Shown here one piece after another: positions 60,640 through 64,000 of a stretch of DNA of 64,000 nt. The notes beneath the pieces were generated by a model. That model made no database searches. It had not been told where the DNA came from and saw only the letters and a program-made list of their open reading frames with translations. The stretch is from Castanea sativa (taxonomy: Eukaryota; Streptophyta; Magnoliopsida; Fagales; Fagaceae). The stretch lies in assembly GCF_040712315.1 (NCBI RefSeq), contig NC_134018.1, positions 41,665,335 through 41,729,334 of the forward strand, in the 5' to 3' direction. The first letter of the stretch is position 1. Every line of letters begins with the position of its first letter. A program made the translations under genes and the position numbers.

Positions 60640-60894
60640 TCAGTGACCAACTCCAGGGCTCGGAACATCTCCATAATGTCTAGAAAAATCATAATCATCA
60701 ACCACAGCATCATCTCCAGGATCAGTAGTCTCCATATCTAGAGCTTTCCTTGTTGCCTTTACATCCAAATGGCAAGCTGGACTGCAAACTTTGCTATACC
60801 TCGTTGCAGCTGTGATCCTTATTTGGATTGTCAAAGACAGAGTAATCAAAACAAGTACCACAGCAATGGCCTTCATCAACACCCTCCTAGCCAT
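60640..60894 (-). CDS. CEP15: CEP peptide hormone precursor, CEP15-like, copy 2
   Basis: Single exon, 84 aa. Signal peptide is about residues 1-30 (hydrophobic core AIAVVLVLITLSLTI). The cysteine pair (C37, C41) lies in SKVCSPACHL, one residue closer than in copy 1. An acidic segment follows (PGDDAVVDDYDF), and the C-terminal 15-mer is FSRHYGDVPSPGVGH. The last eight residues, VPSPGVGH, are identical to copy 1, while the seven before them differ. The mature peptides may thus have different potency or receptor preference. Expected role: apoplastic signal for CEPR-type receptors. It lies in the same orientation as copy 1 with a conserved promoter, so it arose by tandem duplication. No disabling change is seen. 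Confidence 0.85.
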   Translation of the reverse strand: MARRVLMKAIAVVLVLITLSLTIQIRITAATRYSKVCSPACHLDVKATRKALDMETTDPGDDAVVDDYDFSRHYGDVPSPGVGH

Positions 60895-60982
60895 TTCACA
60901 ATTGAAGAAGTCTCACATTAAGTAAAAACAAAGTTTAAAAAGGAGGATCTAGAATTAATATAATTAGGCAATACCAATTTGA

Positions 60983-60992
60983 CTTATTTATA
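60983..60992 (-). promoter_or_regulatory. TATA box of CEP copy 2
   Basis: TATAAATAAG on the minus strand, about 90 bases above the ATG, inside the block shared with copy 1 (GCATCATCATGGTG just upstream in both). Confidence 0.65.
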
Positions 60993-63012
60993 CGGCATCA
61001 TCATGGTGTGATAGCATTTTGGAAAAGATAAAGTAGTGGTAGGTATACAAGGCCCTGAGAGGGCCATGCATGACATAGAATTCATGTAGTGCATTTCCAG
61101 TTTTTTTATTGGTAATGATCAATGAATGTTATTGACAAAATTTCATTTCTTCACTTTTATGTTTTAAAAAGTCTTTGACCACACCATACCCTCCCTTACC
61201 TTTTCTTGTTTATATATCTATCTGTTATTACTTATTACTCGGCAACATCATGCATGCGTCAAATTAGGCTCACATGTTTAGATACTTGCAATGTACGTAA
61301 AGATGTCATTGCCTATACTATATATAAAGCTTTGGTAAAGCCACTTATTACACTAAAGCTTATAAGCATTATGTTGTCCAAGATCTAGTATATGAGTATG
61401 ACGGTACCTAGAACCCTCCGAATTACCAATAACCTTGAGGTTTAATAGTACTTTCTTTGTTAAAAAGAAGAGAGTTTGAGGTTTGACCCCTCATATGTAT
61501 GAGAATTGTAGATTATGATGTGAGGAGTGCTTTCTATAATTTATTAAAAATTAAAATACAAAATTGACTCCAAATTGGCTGTACCAGCATCATCCCTTAT
61601 TCCTATATTCATTCTCAAAGCCTATAGTCTATGCTTATCAATCATTGTGAGTTGTGATGTAGTAGAAACTAGAGTGAATTATTCATTACCTCTAGAGCAA
61701 ATTAATGCTCTTATTTTACATAATAATTAATTTCTCGCAATGTGCAACCTAACTTTGCTCAAGTAGTGGTTTTTAAAAATGTTTCCTAAACGAATGCATT
61801 TAGAACATCTATTAACGAAATTCATAATGAATCTTACTACACTTATAGTAAAATTAATTCGCCATTAATATAATAGAGGAATAAACATTGTTCCTAAAAT
61901 AATGAATAATTTTCCATATAATTTACATCCATTGTAAAAAATAAAGAATTTGATTAATAGATGCCCTTAGGGCATTTGTTAATTGATCATTTTAAAAAAG
62001 TTTTAATATCACTTCTATGAGAAACATAAAAATTTGTCAATACTTTAAGGCCATTTGTTAACTTTTCCCAAAAATAAACACATCCCATGTATGCAATGAT
62101 ACAGCCATACAGGTGTGCCATGAACCTTGCATTAACTATATATGTGGTCATGACTCATGAATTTTTGTGTAAGATATAAAAATTGTGTCTGTCAAGTTGG
62201 GTACAAACTTTTTTTTGTTGGGGTAGCGGTTGCCCATTGTTAATAAACTATAATAGAAAAAATTTGACATACACCACTTTTATGAGAAATATAAAAAACT
62301 GTTAACAACATTTATTGTTTTAGCATTTTACCAATAAAATATTTCTAAAAATAGTTCCTAAACAGTTTAACATTTCCCTTTTTTATTGTTGTTGTTGTTT
62401 TTTGGGAGAGTACAAGCTTGTTGTTTAATCATATTAACGGCAGAGGAATTACAAAAAACAAAAACACTAGGTTTTATAAGCTCTCATTAATTAAACGTAG
62501 CTGCATGTATTGGGGCACTAAGCCAGTGTCAGATATTTATAGAAACAACTATTCACTAGTTGAAAAATTCCATGGCACATGGGGTTCAGATTGTGAAAAA
62601 CATGGTTTCTTTGACTTCTTCAGGTCGATCTCTACGCATCAAAACAAGAACAATAAATTCAAGTCTGTATGAAGTAACTATGAACTATATATGAACCTTC
62701 TGCCTAGCACTCTCGGAAATAAGTATTCTCAAGCCTCAACCGGCACACACAAAAAAAAAAAAAAAAAAAAGAAAAGAAGAAGAAGAAGAAGAAGTGAAGA
62801 ACACGCATATTCATTTTTTTTTTTTCTTTTTTTTGGAGAAGAGAACACGCATACGGCATATTCATCTGGCAGAATTTTCTTTTATTATTATTTGTCATTA
62901 ATTTGTGTAATGCATGTGATTGTTATATGTCCAATTGTTTAGACAAGTGAAAATGATACTTGGTTCTGATTAAGATTTAAATTTTTTTGATAAAATATAT
63001 TACACCATTTAG

Positions 63013-63015
63013 AAA

Positions 63016-63069
<54 letters not shown>
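63013..63069. repeat. Poly-A joined to (AT)n microsatellite
   Basis: About 20 A residues followed by more than 15 AT units. Confidence 0.95.
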
Positions 63070-63070
<1 letters not shown>

Positions 63071-63079
63071 CATCACAAA

Positions 63080-63268
63080 TTACGACATGATTTTACAATT
63101 GTCAAAAGCAAAACATGAAGATGTGGGGTAAGCGATCATAGAAGAATGGTTTATGAATGAAAATTTGGAAGAATTTCTATTGAAGAGATCCTTTTGGAGT
63201 GGATAAGAGCATATGGAAACACATGGTAAAGGATTGTGTAGGGTCGCCATTTTCTTTGTCTCCTCCAA
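63080..63268 (-). other. Doubtful ORF resembling a transit-peptide exon
   Basis: A 62-codon minus-strand frame begins MEETKKMATLHNPLPCVSIC and is rich in Ser, Asn and Phe with few acidic residues. This composition could be the first exon of a plastid-targeted protein. A GTAAAA at its 3' end could serve as a weak donor, but no following exon was found on the repeat-rich DNA below it. It may be a gene remnant or chance. Confidence 0.2.
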
Positions 63269-64000
63269 ATGTCACAATTTTGAGACCTTGCGTCTCTTAC
63301 TTCTTCACCTAACAAAAGATATGTTATGAAATAAATTAGATCAGGAGAAAGGGATCCCAATCTTTCATACACTTTCGGTTATCATAGGCAAATATATATA
63401 TAGTGGCATTGACCGCCAATAGAAAAAGCTTTACCCCATAAACAAAAGCAGGGATCAGTGATTACTTTGCTTATCACAGCTAATCATCAATTTATCATCT
63501 AATTAATTTGCTATGTGAAAAAAATAGTGATCATCGAGTGGACATTCATCAGATCATAACAATTAAGTACTTTTAGATTATCAAAATATTCCTTGAAAAA
63601 GAAATGTTCAAGTAACAAACGTTAATGGTTAGGGTTCTTATAGTTTAATGACATTATAAATTCTTCAAAATCTCAGTTTCTCCTCTATAACTTATTGCAA
63701 TTCTCTCCACTAGCAATTACCTTATTTGTGTGAAATGGGCAATTGCATTTTCATCAGTTCATGTCTTAAAGAGCTCAAGACTACCCATTAACCTAAAACT
63801 TTATTAACCAAAAAAATAATTAAATCACTGAGATCTTAGTATATTTATGAACAAATCAATTCTTGAATGATGATTTTAGATTGGTAGTTGTTGTAGTGTG
63901 GGTTGGGCCATTTTTGTTAGAATGTCTCAAACATGCACAAGATGCTGGCTCGTTAATGGCATGTAGCTGGGTTGGTCGTTACTAGTTATACTAATCAAAT

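Larger units (their letters stand above)
59746..62745 (-). repeat. Tandem duplication unit B (CEP gene copy 2)
   Basis: It starts with ATTTTCACTGCTTCTGAAAC, the counterpart of the block at 56775, and ends with TCTCGGAAATAAGTATTCTC at about 62710. It contains the second CEP gene and shares with unit A the segments GGCAACATCAYGCATG, GATACTWGCAAYRTACG, AAAGCTTTGGTAAAG and ACTAAGCCAG. The 3' flank is about 0.8 kb longer than in unit A. Confidence 0.65.
60895..64000. other. Region upstream of CEP copy 2 to window end
   Basis: Holds the copy 2 promoter and duplicated unit B sequence up to about 62745, MITE-like CCCTTAGGGCATTTGTTAA repeats (61780-62070, 62220-62380), poly-A and T runs near 62750-62835, and an A/AT tract. 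No confident gene beyond 62745. Confidence 0.5.

Noticed and set aside
62691..62942. Frames across poly-A and GAA tracts
   Set aside because: Low-complexity Lys/Phe runs from simple repeats.
1..64000. tRNA, rRNA, microRNA and CRISPR loci
   Set aside because: No cloverleaf with matching A and B boxes apart from the SINE copies, no rRNA sequence, no spaced repeat arrays. Foldbacks found are MITE-like rather than miRNA precursors.

Overview
The window is nuclear DNA from a dicot plant, and the long AT-rich, transposon-filled gaps suggest a woody rosid, though the species cannot be fixed. Evidence: multi-exon genes with GT..AG introns, plant-specific families (alpha-expansin, group I bZIP, KUP potassium transporter, CEP peptide precursors), many microsatellites, plant SINEs, Helitrons, MITEs and solo LTRs. 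No bacterial-type operons, rRNA, tRNA or CRISPR arrays were seen.

Layout. 1-3274: intergenic. 3275-7382 (+): bZIP18-like transcription factor, four coding exons, 347 aa. 7383-17039: intergenic, with a Helitron carrying a nested solo LTR and two MITEs. 17040-18287 (+): alpha-expansin, three exons, 250 aa. 19337-23415: a hAT-type element containing two Helitron candidates and a SINE. 24410-29767 (-): ETG1/MCM-binding protein, 13 exons, 601 aa, with E2F-type sites upstream. 31669-33370 (-): broken GH17 beta-1,3-glucanase. 34337-35427 (-): plastid-type protein with a possible zinc-binding motif, three exons, 175 aa. 38049-43138 (-): KUP2-type potassium transporter, nine coding exons, 790 aa. 43139-56843: repeat-rich, with two related solo LTRs in opposite orientation, a TIR element carrying scrambled chloroplast petA/atpF pieces and a 50-bp perfect palindrome. 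56844-57089 and 60640-60894 (both -): tandem CEP peptide precursors (81 and 84 aa). 60895-64000: their duplicated upstream DNA and repeats.

The order bZIP18 - EXPA - ETG1 - KUP2 - CEP matches, from memory, Arabidopsis At2g40620 - At2g40610 - At2g40550 - At2g40540 - At2g40530 (CEP15). This supports orthology. Several of these genes bear on growth (cell-wall loosening, potassium-driven expansion, replication/cohesion, peptide signalling), but the sequence shows no operon-like coupling. The most interesting points are the local duplication of the CEP15-like gene with its promoter, the plastid-DNA chimera inside a TIR element, the nested transposon stack at 19-23 kb, and a GH17 gene with at least four lesions.
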